Assembly: GCA_002431345.1 (NCBI GenBank)
Contig: DJEN01000093.1
Location: 16,479-80,478 of the forward strand
DNA from: Megasphaera sp. UBA5897
GTDB lineage: Bacteria > Bacillota > Negativicutes > Veillonellales > Megasphaeraceae
Length of the DNA stretch: 64,000 nt
Reading direction: 5' to 3'
The number at the start of each line of letters is the position of its first letter. Position 1 is the stretch's first letter. Below, piece after piece: positions 8,572-16,823 of the stretch. The notes beneath the pieces were generated by a model. That model did not search any database. It saw only the letters and a program-made list of their open reading frames with translations, and was not told the origin of the DNA. Position numbers and translations under genes: made by a program.

Positions 8572-9463
8572 GGGCCGCATACTGCAGCTGCAGAATTATT
8601 CTGTCAACGATGGTGAGGGTATACGAACAATCGTGTTCTTTGCCGGCTGTCCCTTACACTGCCTCTGGTGTGCCAATCCTGAGGGATATACAGGGAAAAA
8701 TCGGATTATGTACATTCAAACACGGTGCATTGGCTGCGGCCGATGCATCCGCGTTTGTCCTAAAAACGTCGGCATGAATCTAAATGATCCCATAGAACGG
8801 GACAAATGCAATGGCTGTGGTAAGTGCGCAGAAGCTTGTTTAGAAAATGCTCGTAAAAATACAGTTACAGAAATGACTGTTGACGACATCATAAAAAAAT
8901 TAGAAACACAACTGCTATTTTTTCATAATTCCGGCGGCGGCGTAACATATTCAGGCGGCGAATGCACTGCTCAACCAGAATTTTTAGCAGAGTTAGTCAA
9001 CAACGTATATGATATGGGCTTAAATCAGGCAATGGAAACAAGCGGCTATTTTGACTTAAAACCGTTACAACCTACCTTGGAAAAAATTGATTTATTATTT
9101 ATGGACATAAAACTTATGGATGATAAAAAACACGCCCAGTTTACGGGTGTAGATAATCACCGCATTTTGCAAAATATAGCCGTACTAGGGAAACAACGAA
9201 GTGATATTGTAATTCGAGTTCCTACCATTATGGGAGTTAATGGAGATGATGATAATATTAGGAAAACTGCTCGTTTTGTAAAAAGAAATTTAAAAAATCC
9301 TTGTATGGAATTATTACCGTATCATCACTATGGCGAAGATAAATATCAGCAGCTAAGCATGCCGTATAACGCCGAACTCTTTCGAACACCCACTACGGAA
9401 GAAATACATCACTTAAACAAAATTATTGAAGAAGAAGGCGTTCATATTGTGTCATTTAAATGA
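8558..9463 (+). CDS. Glycyl radical enzyme activating enzyme (radical SAM)
   Basis: A 301-residue activase that installs the glycyl radical using SAM and a reduced [4Fe-4S] cluster. The radical-SAM motif is Cys31-x3-Cys35-x2-Cys38 (CPLHCLWC). Two ferredoxin-like CxxCxxCxxxC sets follow at 57-67 and 84-94. These extra clusters are present in activases of the eliminase/decarboxylase branch and absent from PflA. The ATG at 8558 overlaps the end of the enzyme gene by 14 bases, so translation is coupled; the site upstream is weak. Its immediate linkage marks the enzyme upstream as its target. A terminator follows at 9510. Confidence 0.93.
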   Translation: MTHSKGRILQLQNYSVNDGEGIRTIVFFAGCPLHCLWCANPEGYTGKNRIMYIQTRCIGCGRCIRVCPKNVGMNLNDPIERDKCNGCGKCAEACLENARKNTVTEMTVDDIIKKLETQLLFFHNSGGGVTYSGGECTAQPEFLAELVNNVYDMGLNQAMETSGYFDLKPLQPTLEKIDLLFMDIKLMDDKKHAQFTGVDNHRILQNIAVLGKQRSDIVIRVPTIMGVNGDDDNIRKTARFVKRNLKNPCMELLPYHHYGEDKYQQLSMPYNAELFRTPTTEEIHHLNKIIEEEGVHIVSFK

Positions 9464-9509
9464 TGCAATATGAGTAACTTTTCTTGTTAATTAAATGTAC
9501 AGTTTTTAT

Positions 9510-9545
9510 AAATGGCGACCACTACTGGCCGCCATTTATTTTGGC
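9510..9545 (+). terminator. Intrinsic terminator of the glycyl radical operon
   Basis: Stem AAATGGCG (9510-9517) with CGCCATTT (9530-9537) and a T-rich tail, 46 bases after the activase stop codon. Confidence 0.75.
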
Positions 9546-9589
9546 TATTAAACTACCCATAAGACAAAATACAAAATGATAGAATATGT

Positions 9590-9618
9590 TTTACACGTAT
9601 ACACTTTAAGTATATAAT
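9590..9618 (+). promoter_or_regulatory. Promoter of the XRE-cupin regulator
   Basis: -35 TTTACA at 9590-9595 and consensus -10 TATAAT at 9613-9618, spacer 17 bases. The palindrome seen at the glycyl radical enzyme promoter is not repeated here. Confidence 0.8.
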
Positions 9619-9653
9619 AACCATAAAGTGCTATAGAATATTAGGAGAGACAA

Positions 9654-10226
9654 ATGAAAAAAAATATAATATCTGAAAACGATCCTGCCAAGGGAATAGG
9701 AAAAACTTTAAAAAAAATTCGGTTTGACCGTGATTTAACATTAGATAATGTATCTTTATTAACGGGTGTAAGCAAAACGATGCTGGGACAAATAGAACGC
9801 GGTGTATCCGTTCCTACTGTATCCGTCTTATGGAAAATCGCCAAAGGACTGCAAGTGTCATTATCTACATTATTAAATGAACAATCGCTGCAGTATAATG
9901 CGGTTAACATTTTAGATGATTTACAACCAGTATATGATGAAAACAATAAAATGATTTTATATAATATATTCCCTTTTAATCCGCTTAGTGGCTTTGAATA
10001 TTTTTATATTATATTAAAGCCTGGCGCAAATCATAAATCTGACCCTCACCGCAGTGTTGCAGAGGAATATATCATTGTTACAAAGGGAACCCTTACTTTA
10101 CAGCTAGAGCAGCATACATTTACGTTAACTGCTCCTGCTAAAATAAATTTCCGTGCTAATATCTGGCATTCTTATACTAATAACACGAATGATGATGTAA
10201 TATTTCAAAATATCATGAAATACTAA
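9654..10226 (+). CDS. XRE-family regulator with cupin sensor domain
   Basis: A 190-residue transcription factor. An N-terminal helix-turn-helix (about residues 15-70, with LTLDNVSLLTGVSKTMLGQIERG) is joined to a C-terminal cupin (about 110-185; KPGANHKSDPHRSVAEEYI and a closing IWHSYTN). Such PuuR/SutR-like proteins sense small ligands, often amino acids or polyamines, through the cupin. The gene has its own consensus promoter and an AGGAGAG site before the ATG. It lies between the glycyl radical operon and the convergent membrane-protein/peptidase operon and probably regulates one or both; this is inferred from position. Confidence 0.88.
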   Translation: MKKNIISENDPAKGIGKTLKKIRFDRDLTLDNVSLLTGVSKTMLGQIERGVSVPTVSVLWKIAKGLQVSLSTLLNEQSLQYNAVNILDDLQPVYDENNKMILYNIFPFNPLSGFEYFYIILKPGANHKSDPHRSVAEEYIIVTKGTLTLQLEQHTFTLTAPAKINFRANIWHSYTNNTNDDVIFQNIMKY

Positions 10227-10322
10227 AAATACCCTTATGAAGCTGTATTTGAGCTGACTTCCCAATATCAACTTAAAATCTAACGATGGGAAATCAGCTC
10301 AATTTTCATAAGGGTATTTTTT
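10226..10322. terminator. Long nested inverted repeat between convergent genes
   Basis: The outer arms are a perfect 16-base pair (AAAATACCCTTATGAA with its complement). The inner arms pair over 16 bases with one mismatch (TTGAGCTGACTTCCCA and its partner). A/T tracts at both ends make it a likely two-way terminator for the XRE-cupin gene (plus) and the membrane-protein operon (minus). At 95 bases it is longer than an ordinary terminator. Confidence 0.75.
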
Positions 10323-10420
10323 ATGATGGCTATATATGCAAAAAATTCGTGTGCTAATAATTTGACATACTTTCTAGAAATATACCTAAGCAATACATCA
10401 TTTTATTTTACAGATTTTCT

Positions 10421-11098
10421 CTATTGCTTTTTCGCAGCTTTGTTAAAAAATATTCTAGCAATAACCACGCCGCCAACAATAATTAAAATATTCAACAGCC
10501 ATCCCGGTAAATGCAGCACACCCCAGAAATACGACACTGCAATGGCAAAAACAATAGTCCATGCCCCCATTCCTAAGTTCTTGCAAGCTAATTGAACATA
10601 CACCGCGCCAAATACGGATGTTAAAACATATTTAAACGAATTTTGAATAAATGGGGGCAGTATATCCAAAATACCTTGCCCTACTAAGACAAAAATAGTT
10701 ACCATTGCAACAGAAGTTAACACACTGCCTGCAACCCCGATGGTAGAAATAATATCTCCTTCCGGCGTGCTCGGTTCCACATTAGCAGCTTTCTGAGCCA
10801 TGGTAGCACTCGGGCAGCGAATATCTGCATTACTCCCGGCAATCCATCCTAAATACGATCCGCTAACACCTAGTAAGCTAAAATAAGTAATTGGCTGAAT
10901 AATCCATGAAGCACCAAACGTAACAGCTAATACGGCCCACATCTTACATATATCTTCTGCTGGCGGGATAATTCCATATGCCAAATATACATAAGCTGCT
11001 GGCGCAAAGTTGGCAATTGCAGCACATATCATAGCAATCGTCCCAATACGTATTGCTTTTTCATCATAACTCATTCCCGTGGTCAAATCCGGCATCAT
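10421..11098 (-). CDS. Integral membrane protein, partner of the DUF5058-like protein
   Basis: A 225-residue hydrophobic protein with roughly five to six membrane spans. A soluble-looking loop near residues 90-125 contains TMAQKAANVEPSTPEGD. I do not recognise a named family with certainty; from memory such proteins are encoded next to DUF5058 proteins and are sometimes labelled as membrane or mechanosensitive-channel-like proteins. It is last in the minus-strand operon yjiH-yjiG-M20-DUF5058-this gene. A plausible role, inferred from position, is one half of a two-part transporter for the substrate of the peptidase or the glycyl radical enzyme. The ATG at 11098 follows AAGGAGGTAAGCG. Confidence 0.7.
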   Translation of the reverse strand: MMPDLTTGMSYDEKAIRIGTIAMICAAIANFAPAAYVYLAYGIIPPAEDICKMWAVLAVTFGASWIIQPITYFSLLGVSGSYLGWIAGSNADIRCPSATMAQKAANVEPSTPEGDIISTIGVAGSVLTSVAMVTIFVLVGQGILDILPPFIQNSFKYVLTSVFGAVYVQLACKNLGMGAWTIVFAIAVSYFWGVLHLPGWLLNILIIVGGVVIARIFFNKAAKKQ

Positions 11099-11113
11099 CG
11101 CTTACCTCCTTAC

Positions 11114-11815
11114 TTATCCAAAAATTGCAGTCGTAACCATCATACCAATCAGCATCGATATACCTAATGCCAATTCTTGAAGACGCGCGTGTTTTGCAAA
11201 CATTTTAGAAATAATCAACATAGAAACAGCCGAAACAGCCGTTGCACACCATAAACCAGGCTTCAATGAAACAAGTTGTCTGGACGTTAAATAAGCAAAA
11301 AGACCGACCGTTGCCCCTGACAATCCCATTTTGACCCAAGACGGGTTATATTTTTTGTTCAATTTGGCAACATACTTACTCATTCCCGGAGTAAGTATCA
11401 GCGTGACCAAAATCCAGCCGAAATTATTTAATGCCATGCCCCATAACGCATATACAAATCCTTTTAAGCCAAAGTCAGCCGCCTGGGGATCTAATCCTAC
11501 AACACCAGCTGCCAATGATATCGCTGCAATTTCCGTTCTTGCAGCACCGACATCATTTAACCGCATCCATGTAGTCGGAGCCCCGACTACAGCAATCAAC
11601 GCAAAAGCAATAATAACCGGAGAAAGAGATGGGCCAATGGCTGTAATCATGGCAGAACGCAAGCCTGCTATACAGCGGGATTTTTCCAAACCTATTTTTT
11701 TGGCTTCTGAAAAAGATATTTTCAGATATACACAGGCAGATACTAATAAGACGATGACCATTAAGCTGGAAATTGCCCATAATCCAGGACTATTTAGAAC
11801 TAAATTTTCATCCAT
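11114..11815 (-). CDS. DUF5058-like integral membrane protein
   Basis: A 233-residue protein with about six predicted membrane spans. The N-terminal LNSPGLWAISSLMV and a cytoplasmic loop rich in lysine and glutamate resemble what I recall of DUF5058 proteins, whose function is unknown. It starts at an ATG after a GGAGGTA site and sits 15 bases before the next membrane-protein gene, so the two products probably act together. Operon neighbours upstream are an M20 peptidase and two nucleoside-recognition-domain proteins, suggesting uptake or efflux of a peptide or amino-acid derivative. That role is an inference. Confidence 0.7.
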   Translation of the reverse strand: MDENLVLNSPGLWAISSLMVIVLLVSACVYLKISFSEAKKIGLEKSRCIAGLRSAMITAIGPSLSPVIIAFALIAVVGAPTTWMRLNDVGAARTEIAAISLAAGVVGLDPQAADFGLKGFVYALWGMALNNFGWILVTLILTPGMSKYVAKLNKKYNPSWVKMGLSGATVGLFAYLTSRQLVSLKPGLWCATAVSAVSMLIISKMFAKHARLQELALGISMLIGMMVTTAIFG

Positions 11816-11881
11816 TTTTTTACCTCCATATCCTTCTAATCAGGTGACAATCAATTACTGATTGCCACCTCTATCCCCTTC

Positions 11882-13060
11882 TTATAATGCTAGTTCATCA
11901 GCATCTATAATCGCAGCTGCAAACCAGTTAATCCGATCATACAAGGAATCCACTACTGCAAATTCCCGAGTTGTATGATTCCAGTTGCCTCTTACTCCGC
12001 AGGAACAAAGTACAGGAGTTCCTGCCGCTTGTATAAATGTTGCATCAGAACAGCCTCCAACCTGAGTCGGCTTTGTATCAGGATACCCATAATTTTTTGC
12101 AGTCTGAGCCATAAATTCATACAGTGCCATAATTTTGTCATCTGTTTCAAGCGGAGTAAATAAATTTAATTCCTTATACGTACAAGTTGTCCCTTTGACG
12201 TAATTTTTGGCACAAATTTCAGCAACTGCATCTTTAACCCGATTCATTTCATCTGCTGTCTTGAATCGGATATCTAACTGACACATGCATTCTGCCGGAA
12301 CGGCATTAGGAATAGTTCCCCCTTTAATGACTCCTGTATTAACAGTAGTCCCTTTTTCCAAATCTGTTAATGCTTGAAAATCCAATACTTTATGAGCCAT
12401 TTCTTCAATGGAACTAATCCCATCCAAGAAAGCCGCTCCAGCATGTGCCGATTTGCCAGTAATAAAAACATCAATTCCAAGTCGGCCTTTTCTTCCTACT
12501 GCTAATCCATTATCCATCAAGCCGGTTTCCATATTAAGAGCAAACAAGCAATCTGCAGAATTTTTAGTGATAAAATCAGCTACAGTTGTGTAATTATGCA
12601 ACCCTTCTTCATCAGGTGCATATAAAATCTTAATAGGCCGTTCTGTATACCCTACTGCATTCAACGCCTTTACTACGTAAAGAGAAATTAAAATGCCGCC
12701 TTTCATATCTAATACACCCGGTCCATACGCATTTCCGTCAACAATATGAAACGGTTTTTCTGGATATAGATCGGATGCCAAAGCAGTATCCATATGTCCA
12801 CTAAATAAAATCGGTTTTCCTTTGCGGTCTGCACCCAAAGTTCCCATCAATAATTTACCAGATTCCGGTGCAAAATCAATTAAACTGCATTCAAACCCTT
12901 CTGCTTCAAATTCATTTTGCAGCCATTTTCCAACAGCGTTTACATCTTGCGCATCTCTCCAAAAATCTTTTAAATTAATTAGCTCTTCATATTTTTTTAC
13001 AATTTCTTCCTGATGTGCTGCAACATATGCTTCAATCTTTTCAACCATTTCTTTGTTCAT
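11882..13060 (-). CDS. M20 family metallopeptidase (carboxypeptidase G2/ArgE-like)
   Basis: A 392-residue di-zinc hydrolase. Metal and catalytic residues are visible: His89 and Asp91 in SGHMDTA, Asp118 in GVLDMKGG, the Glu151-Glu152 pair in APDEEGLH, and the late histidine His362 in NWNHTTREF. The dimerisation/lid domain lies between about residues 185 and 300. Enzymes of this type cleave dipeptides or N-acyl amino acids in the cytoplasm. It is flanked by membrane proteins on both sides in one operon, so it probably hydrolyses an imported compound. The start has AAGGAGGAATTAC upstream. It may feed the convergently encoded glycyl radical enzyme, which is unproven. Confidence 0.88.
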   Translation of the reverse strand: MNKEMVEKIEAYVAAHQEEIVKKYEELINLKDFWRDAQDVNAVGKWLQNEFEAEGFECSLIDFAPESGKLLMGTLGADRKGKPILFSGHMDTALASDLYPEKPFHIVDGNAYGPGVLDMKGGILISLYVVKALNAVGYTERPIKILYAPDEEGLHNYTTVADFITKNSADCLFALNMETGLMDNGLAVGRKGRLGIDVFITGKSAHAGAAFLDGISSIEEMAHKVLDFQALTDLEKGTTVNTGVIKGGTIPNAVPAECMCQLDIRFKTADEMNRVKDAVAEICAKNYVKGTTCTYKELNLFTPLETDDKIMALYEFMAQTAKNYGYPDTKPTQVGGCSDATFIQAAGTPVLCSCGVRGNWNHTTREFAVVDSLYDRINWFAAAIIDADELAL

Positions 13061-13073
13061 TTGTAATTCCTCC

Positions 13074-13580
13074 TTAATGAATACCCATTACAATTAAAAT
13101 AAGCTTTGTAATCCACATGGAAATAAAAGCATCAATAATTGGCAATACCAGCAATATTTTGTGCCATCTTTCATTAACGTTAGCCACAATAATAACTCTG
13201 ACAAAACCAGCTAACAACGTTCCCATTGTAATAACGGCCGGAAACATAATAGTTGCTTGTATTGCCGTTAGTTTTCCTGTTTCATACATAGTCGCAACAG
13301 TTGCCACCCCTGCCGCCTTGGCAAAAAAAGCTGCAACCAGCGCCACAATTGCTTCTCCGGGCAGGCCAAAAACGCCCATAATCGGAGCAACAAGATTGCC
13401 AATAATTGTCATCAAACCGGTAATTGTTAGAAATTGTACTAATACATATGCTAAAATCAGCGCAGGTGCTACAATTTCTGCACACAGATAGAATCCTTTT
13501 TTGGCGCCTGCCATAAATAAACTGATAACATTCGCATTATTCTTTTTCTTTGCTATGCTTTCATTAGTCGCAGCCATCAT
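13074..13580 (-). CDS. YjiG-like nucleoside-recognition (Gate) domain membrane protein
   Basis: A 168-residue membrane protein with about four spans and a conserved Gate-domain pattern (FFAKAAGVATVATMYETG). It resembles YjiG/SpmB-type proteins, which pair with a YjiH/SpmA-type partner. Its ATG overlaps the stop of the upstream partner (ATGA), with AAAGGAGAAG as ribosome binding site, so the two are translated together. The substrate is unknown. In several bacteria such pairs stand next to M20 peptidases, as here. Confidence 0.75.
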   Translation of the reverse strand: MMAATNESIAKKKNNANVISLFMAGAKKGFYLCAEIVAPALILAYVLVQFLTITGLMTIIGNLVAPIMGVFGLPGEAIVALVAAFFAKAAGVATVATMYETGKLTAIQATIMFPAVITMGTLLAGFVRVIIVANVNERWHKILLVLPIIDAFISMWITKLILIVMGIH

Positions 13581-14227
13581 ACTTCTCCTTTCAAGGAAAT
13601 TTTATTGGACTTATTTCGAGTAAGAATATAAAATCGCATCAAATTAGCGCCTATTACTTTGACAAGGAAAATTACGGCAATAATAACACCTACGGGACAT
13701 ACACAAATAGGAATTAACGCTGCTCCGCTGCCAAATACATTACTGATCAACCCCGAACCGGCAATCTGATAAGAAGAAAAAATAGTACGTTCATCATCTG
13801 TAATTAATTTATTGTCTGCCAATTCCTTGGTCATTACTGCCGCAGCATCTGTACTGGTAAAGCTAGTAACAAATGCCAAGCCAGTAGCCCCCGGAATGCC
13901 CATAAGAGGCTTCAAAATATACCTGAATATTTTTTCTGCGGCAAGCAACGCACCCAGGGATTCAGCTACATTGATCAATCCCAAGGCAAACATTACCGTA
14001 GGAAAAAGAGTCAATGCAAAAAGGAAGCCGCCATCTGCACCCGTACCGCCTTTTCCTATAAATGTACCTCCTGATGCAATTTGTCCAAACTTTCCTACCA
14101 ATACTTGAAAATCAAATGCCTGCATTGGCGTATCTGAATGCGTAAATATACCAGAAAACGCAATGACTAAAATAATAAGTGAACACCAGCTCTTCCAAGT
14201 AATCTTGTTTTTTCCTTGTGTATCCAT
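13577..14227 (-). CDS. YjiH-like nucleoside-recognition (Gate) domain membrane protein
   Basis: A 216-residue membrane protein, first gene of the five-gene minus-strand operon. It has about five spans with a Gate signature (GATGLAFVTSFTSTDAAAVM) and a glycine-rich loop near residue 60. The start at 14227 has GGAGGTGTTTTT upstream; the longer reading from 14260 would have no site. It pairs with the downstream YjiG-like protein. A role in transport of the peptidase substrate is suggested by operon context only. Confidence 0.75.
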   Translation of the reverse strand: MDTQGKNKITWKSWCSLIILVIAFSGIFTHSDTPMQAFDFQVLVGKFGQIASGGTFIGKGGTGADGGFLFALTLFPTVMFALGLINVAESLGALLAAEKIFRYILKPLMGIPGATGLAFVTSFTSTDAAAVMTKELADNKLITDDERTIFSSYQIAGSGLISNVFGSGAALIPICVCPVGVIIAVIFLVKVIGANLMRFYILTRNKSNKISLKGEV

Positions 14228-14492
14228 AAAAACACCTCCAACTATATCAACCAGCAACATAATTATGGTATAATATTAACAAGATACGTTTTTTGCATTT
14301 TGTCTTTTATTATTGCGTTTTTATTATTCGTACGTTTCATTAATTGTATTCTACATAAAATATGTTGTCCTTTATAGCGCCTTTTTAAGACTTTATATTC
14401 ATTAAATAGTCTTTATTACGTCCTTATTTTATATAAGTTAGCTTATTCCAAATAAAAAAAGAATCATAGAACATTACCCCTTTCTTAAAAAT

Positions 14493-14527
14493 AAAAAGAC
14501 CTTCTGCAATTTTCATATTGCAAAAGG
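14493..14527 (-). terminator. Minus-strand terminator inside the yjiH leader region
   Basis: CCTTTTGCAAT pairs with ATTGCAGAAGG (one G-U) and is followed by TCTTTTTATTTTT on the minus strand. It lies about 270 bases ahead of the yjiH-like start and about 55-90 bases after the promoter at 14589-14617, so it either ends a short RNA or attenuates the operon. Confidence 0.65.
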
Positions 14528-14588
14528 CTCCGCTGCCTACTATATAAAGTTTTATTTCCTATATAAAATACAGAAAATGTATGTTCAT

Positions 14589-14617
14589 AATATACCATTC
14601 GTTTTCTGTTCTGTCAA
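14589..14617 (-). promoter_or_regulatory. Consensus minus-strand promoter for the yjiH operon or a short RNA
   Basis: Minus strand: -35 TTGACA (14617-14612), 17-base spacer, -10 TATATT (14594-14589). The predicted start is near 14582. The transcript would meet the terminator at 14527-14493 after about 90 bases. Confidence 0.75.
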
Positions 14618-14840
14618 TGGTTATTGTTTATTTTTTATGTGTTTTTATGTTTATATTTTATTTATTATTGTTTTTCACATTAAAATATTTCATTTATTCA
14701 TTTATCGTCAATAATACATTGTCTAATATTAGATTCTTTTTACTTCCACACACGCTTACGGTATCCATCTTATTTATAAAAAATTATATAACTCAATACT
14801 TTTATATTTCTATTTATAATTTTAAAGGAGATTGATCATA

Positions 14841-16151
14841 TTGCGTATTTGTCTATTGTCACCAGAAAATGTGCTAGAAAGTAAAATTTCCATCTTAAAA
14901 GATCGGTTTTGTCAATTAACGTTGGATTTTCTATTTTATCCTTCAATATTTACAATTCCAAAATTATTATCAGGAAAGCAAAGAAATTATGATGCCCTTA
15001 TCTTCTTAGGGAAAACAACGTTAAATTATGTCTCATCCAAACTAACACCCACTATTTCTTGGTACGTAGTTCCCCGCAGCAGTGCAAGCATCGTACAGTT
15101 ATTATTCAGTCTCTCCCTTTCTTCCTATAATATTTATGAGTTTATAAGCGATGCTCCTCAAGATGAGTTAAATATTATTTACGATTCTTATAAACAGACG
15201 TTTGCTTCCCCCTTTACACCAAAAATCATAAATGCTCCTGAATATGTATTTAATGAATTATTTTACGATAATTTAGTGAACTATTATATGCAGTGCCAAA
15301 AGCAATACGACAACTACACCTGCATTACAATTTATTCTGATGTTTATCAACGCCTCAAAGATAAAAATTTTCCCATTGTATTTTCTTGTGCTTCTTTGAC
15401 TGACATAAGCAATACTATAGAAAAAGCACATTCTGCATTTCTTTTGCAATCCAGTCGAGAAAGTCAGATTGTTATTATTCATATCGCAATTGATGAGCCA
15501 AATAATTATTCTCCTATTGCCGATGATGAATACCAAATAGCAATAGAAAATTTAAATGTAGCTAAACTTATTTATGCTTTTGTTAAAAAGATACAAGGCG
15601 CTTTGTTTCCCATAAAAAATACAGAATTTCTTCTATTTTCGACACGGACAATCATAGAGCATGAAACAAATAAATTCAAGGAATTTTCTCTTATGGATGC
15701 AGTAAAAAAAAATACGGCAAAAACAATTAGCGTAGGAATCGGACTAGGTACAACAGTATTTAAATCCAAAAAAAATTCCTATGCAGGGTTAAAAAAAGCT
15801 CAAGCAAACGGTGGAAATCAGATATTTGTCGTATATGATGAAAACACAATTCGAGGGCCGTTTCCATCTAAAAAAGTTCATCCCACTCCTATTATGAATG
15901 ATCGATTTTCTTCTTTATCAAGTGAAACAGGAATCAGCTCTTTCACATTAAGCCAGATTCACAAACTTTTAACTGAAAAAGGAAGCCATGAATGTACTGT
16001 AAACGAATTGTCTGATTATTTACACATATCTACGCGAGCTGTAAATCGAATAATTCTAAAATTAATTGATACACATCATTGTTATGAAATAGGGAAAAAA
16101 TATCACCATAAAGCCGGCCGTCCATCACGGATATTACAATTCAATTTTTAA
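14841..16151 (+). CDS. Large transcriptional regulator with C-terminal winged helix
   Basis: About 436 residues. The C-terminus (residues 365-436) looks like a winged helix-turn-helix: LSDYLHISTRAVNRIILKL then a GRPSR wing. Residues 285-345 (ISVGIGLGTT to ANGGNQIFVVYD) resemble a degenerate GGDEF/cyclase-type fold without the catalytic signature. The N-terminal 250 residues are unrecognised and could be a ligand-sensing region. I start it at the TTG at 14841, ten bases after AAAGGAG; a TTG at 14832 is too close to that site. Divergent from the yjiH-yjiG-M20 operon, it is the natural candidate for its regulator. The gene is very AT-rich. Confidence 0.75.
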   Translation: MRICLLSPENVLESKISILKDRFCQLTLDFLFYPSIFTIPKLLSGKQRNYDALIFLGKTTLNYVSSKLTPTISWYVVPRSSASIVQLLFSLSLSSYNIYEFISDAPQDELNIIYDSYKQTFASPFTPKIINAPEYVFNELFYDNLVNYYMQCQKQYDNYTCITIYSDVYQRLKDKNFPIVFSCASLTDISNTIEKAHSAFLLQSSRESQIVIIHIAIDEPNNYSPIADDEYQIAIENLNVAKLIYAFVKKIQGALFPIKNTEFLLFSTRTIIEHETNKFKEFSLMDAVKKNTAKTISVGIGLGTTVFKSKKNSYAGLKKAQANGGNQIFVVYDENTIRGPFPSKKVHPTPIMNDRFSSLSSETGISSFTLSQIHKLLTEKGSHECTVNELSDYLHISTRAVNRIILKLIDTHHCYEIGKKYHHKAGRPSRILQFNF

Positions 16152-16261
16152 TTATCCATTCCCATATACAAGGATTTAAGTAATTTCACTACAGAATTAC
16201 TTTTGTCATTGTACACTCATATCTATTATTTTATTTTTTGGCAAGATATTTTACTAATCCC

Positions 16262-16318
16262 CCAAGAGGCACCTGTTGGAGGATTTGAAAGGCACCCCAA
16301 CATTTGACAAAGAACCAA
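16262..16318. mobile_element. Possible insertion-sequence end fragment (ISL3-like)
   Basis: Read on the minus strand from 16315, this begins GGTTCTTTGTCAAATGTTGG, which resembles, from memory, the terminal repeat of ISL3-family elements. No transposase or second end is nearby, so it would be a solo remnant. It lies exactly at the right edge of the AT-rich island. Confidence 0.35.
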
Positions 16319-16354
16319 AAAAAGACACCCCGTACATAATCGTACAGGGTGTCT
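16316..16354 (-). terminator. Terminator of the rplJ-rplL transcript
   Basis: Minus strand: GACACCCTGTACG pairs with CGTACGGGGTGTC (short loop) and is followed by seven T. It lies about 20 bases after the rplL stop codon. Confidence 0.9.
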
Positions 16355-16374
16355 AACAATAATTTCAGCAGAAA

Positions 16375-16743
16375 TTATTTCAATTCAACAGAAGCGCCTG
16401 CTTCTTCGAGTTTAGCTTTGAGAGCTTCAGCGTCAGCTTTAGCAACGCCTTCTTTAACAGCTTTAGGAGCGCCGTCAACGAGAGCTTTAGCTTCTTTCAA
16501 GCCGAGGCCAGTTACTTCACGAACAACTTTGATTACGCCGATTTTTTTGTCGCCAGCAGCTGTGAGGATAACATCGAATTCGGATTTTTCTTCAGCAGCA
16601 GCGCCGCCAGCAGCAGGAGCTGCAGCAACAGCTACAGGAGCAGCAGCAGATACGCCGAATTTTTCTTCCATATCTTTTACGAGTTCGGAAAGTTCCAAAA
16701 CAGTCATGTTTTCAATGGCTTGCATGATTTCTTCTTTAGTCAT
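16375..16743 (-). CDS. rplL: 50S ribosomal protein L7/L12
   Basis: A 122-residue stalk protein that recruits translation factors to the ribosome. It shows the N-terminal dimerisation helix, an alanine-rich hinge (about residues 36-52, [19 protein letters not shown]) and the conserved C-terminal domain with [20 protein letters not shown]. It is the last gene of the rpmG-secE-nusG-rplK-rplA-rplJ-rplL run and ends in a strong terminator. The start has GGAGGTATTTTAAA upstream. Confidence 0.98.
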   Translation of the reverse strand: MTKEEIMQAIENMTVLELSELVKDMEEKFGVSAAAPVAVAAAPAAGGAAAEEKSEFDVILTAAGDKKIGVIKVVREVTGLGLKEAKALVDGAPKAVKEGVAKADAEALKAKLEEAGASVELK

Positions 16744-16823
16744 TTTAAAATACCTCCATAGTATCAGTTTTTAATATTACAGTGTTTAGTTTCGTGTTAC
16801 TAATCAATCTCTATTACGCCGCA

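Larger units (their letters stand above)
14228..14840. other. Long AT-rich divergent intergenic region with a promoter-terminator unit
   Basis: It separates the minus-strand yjiH operon from the plus-strand regulator. It holds a consensus minus-strand promoter (14589-14617), a minus-strand terminator (14493-14527), a half-site like the glycyl radical operator (14329-14337) and the regulator's ribosome binding site. A hydrophobic open frame at 14581-14835 has no ribosome binding site and looks like a by-product of base composition. Confidence 0.6.

Noticed and set aside
9590..9618. Possible palindromic operator in the XRE-cupin promoter (ATACACTTTAAGTAT)
   Set aside because: Only four of seven arm positions pair, and it does not resemble the palindrome at 6153-6172.
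14581..14835. 84-residue hydrophobic open frame ahead of the large regulator
   Set aside because: It has no ribosome binding site, is made almost entirely of AT-rich codons and overlaps a consensus promoter on the other strand.
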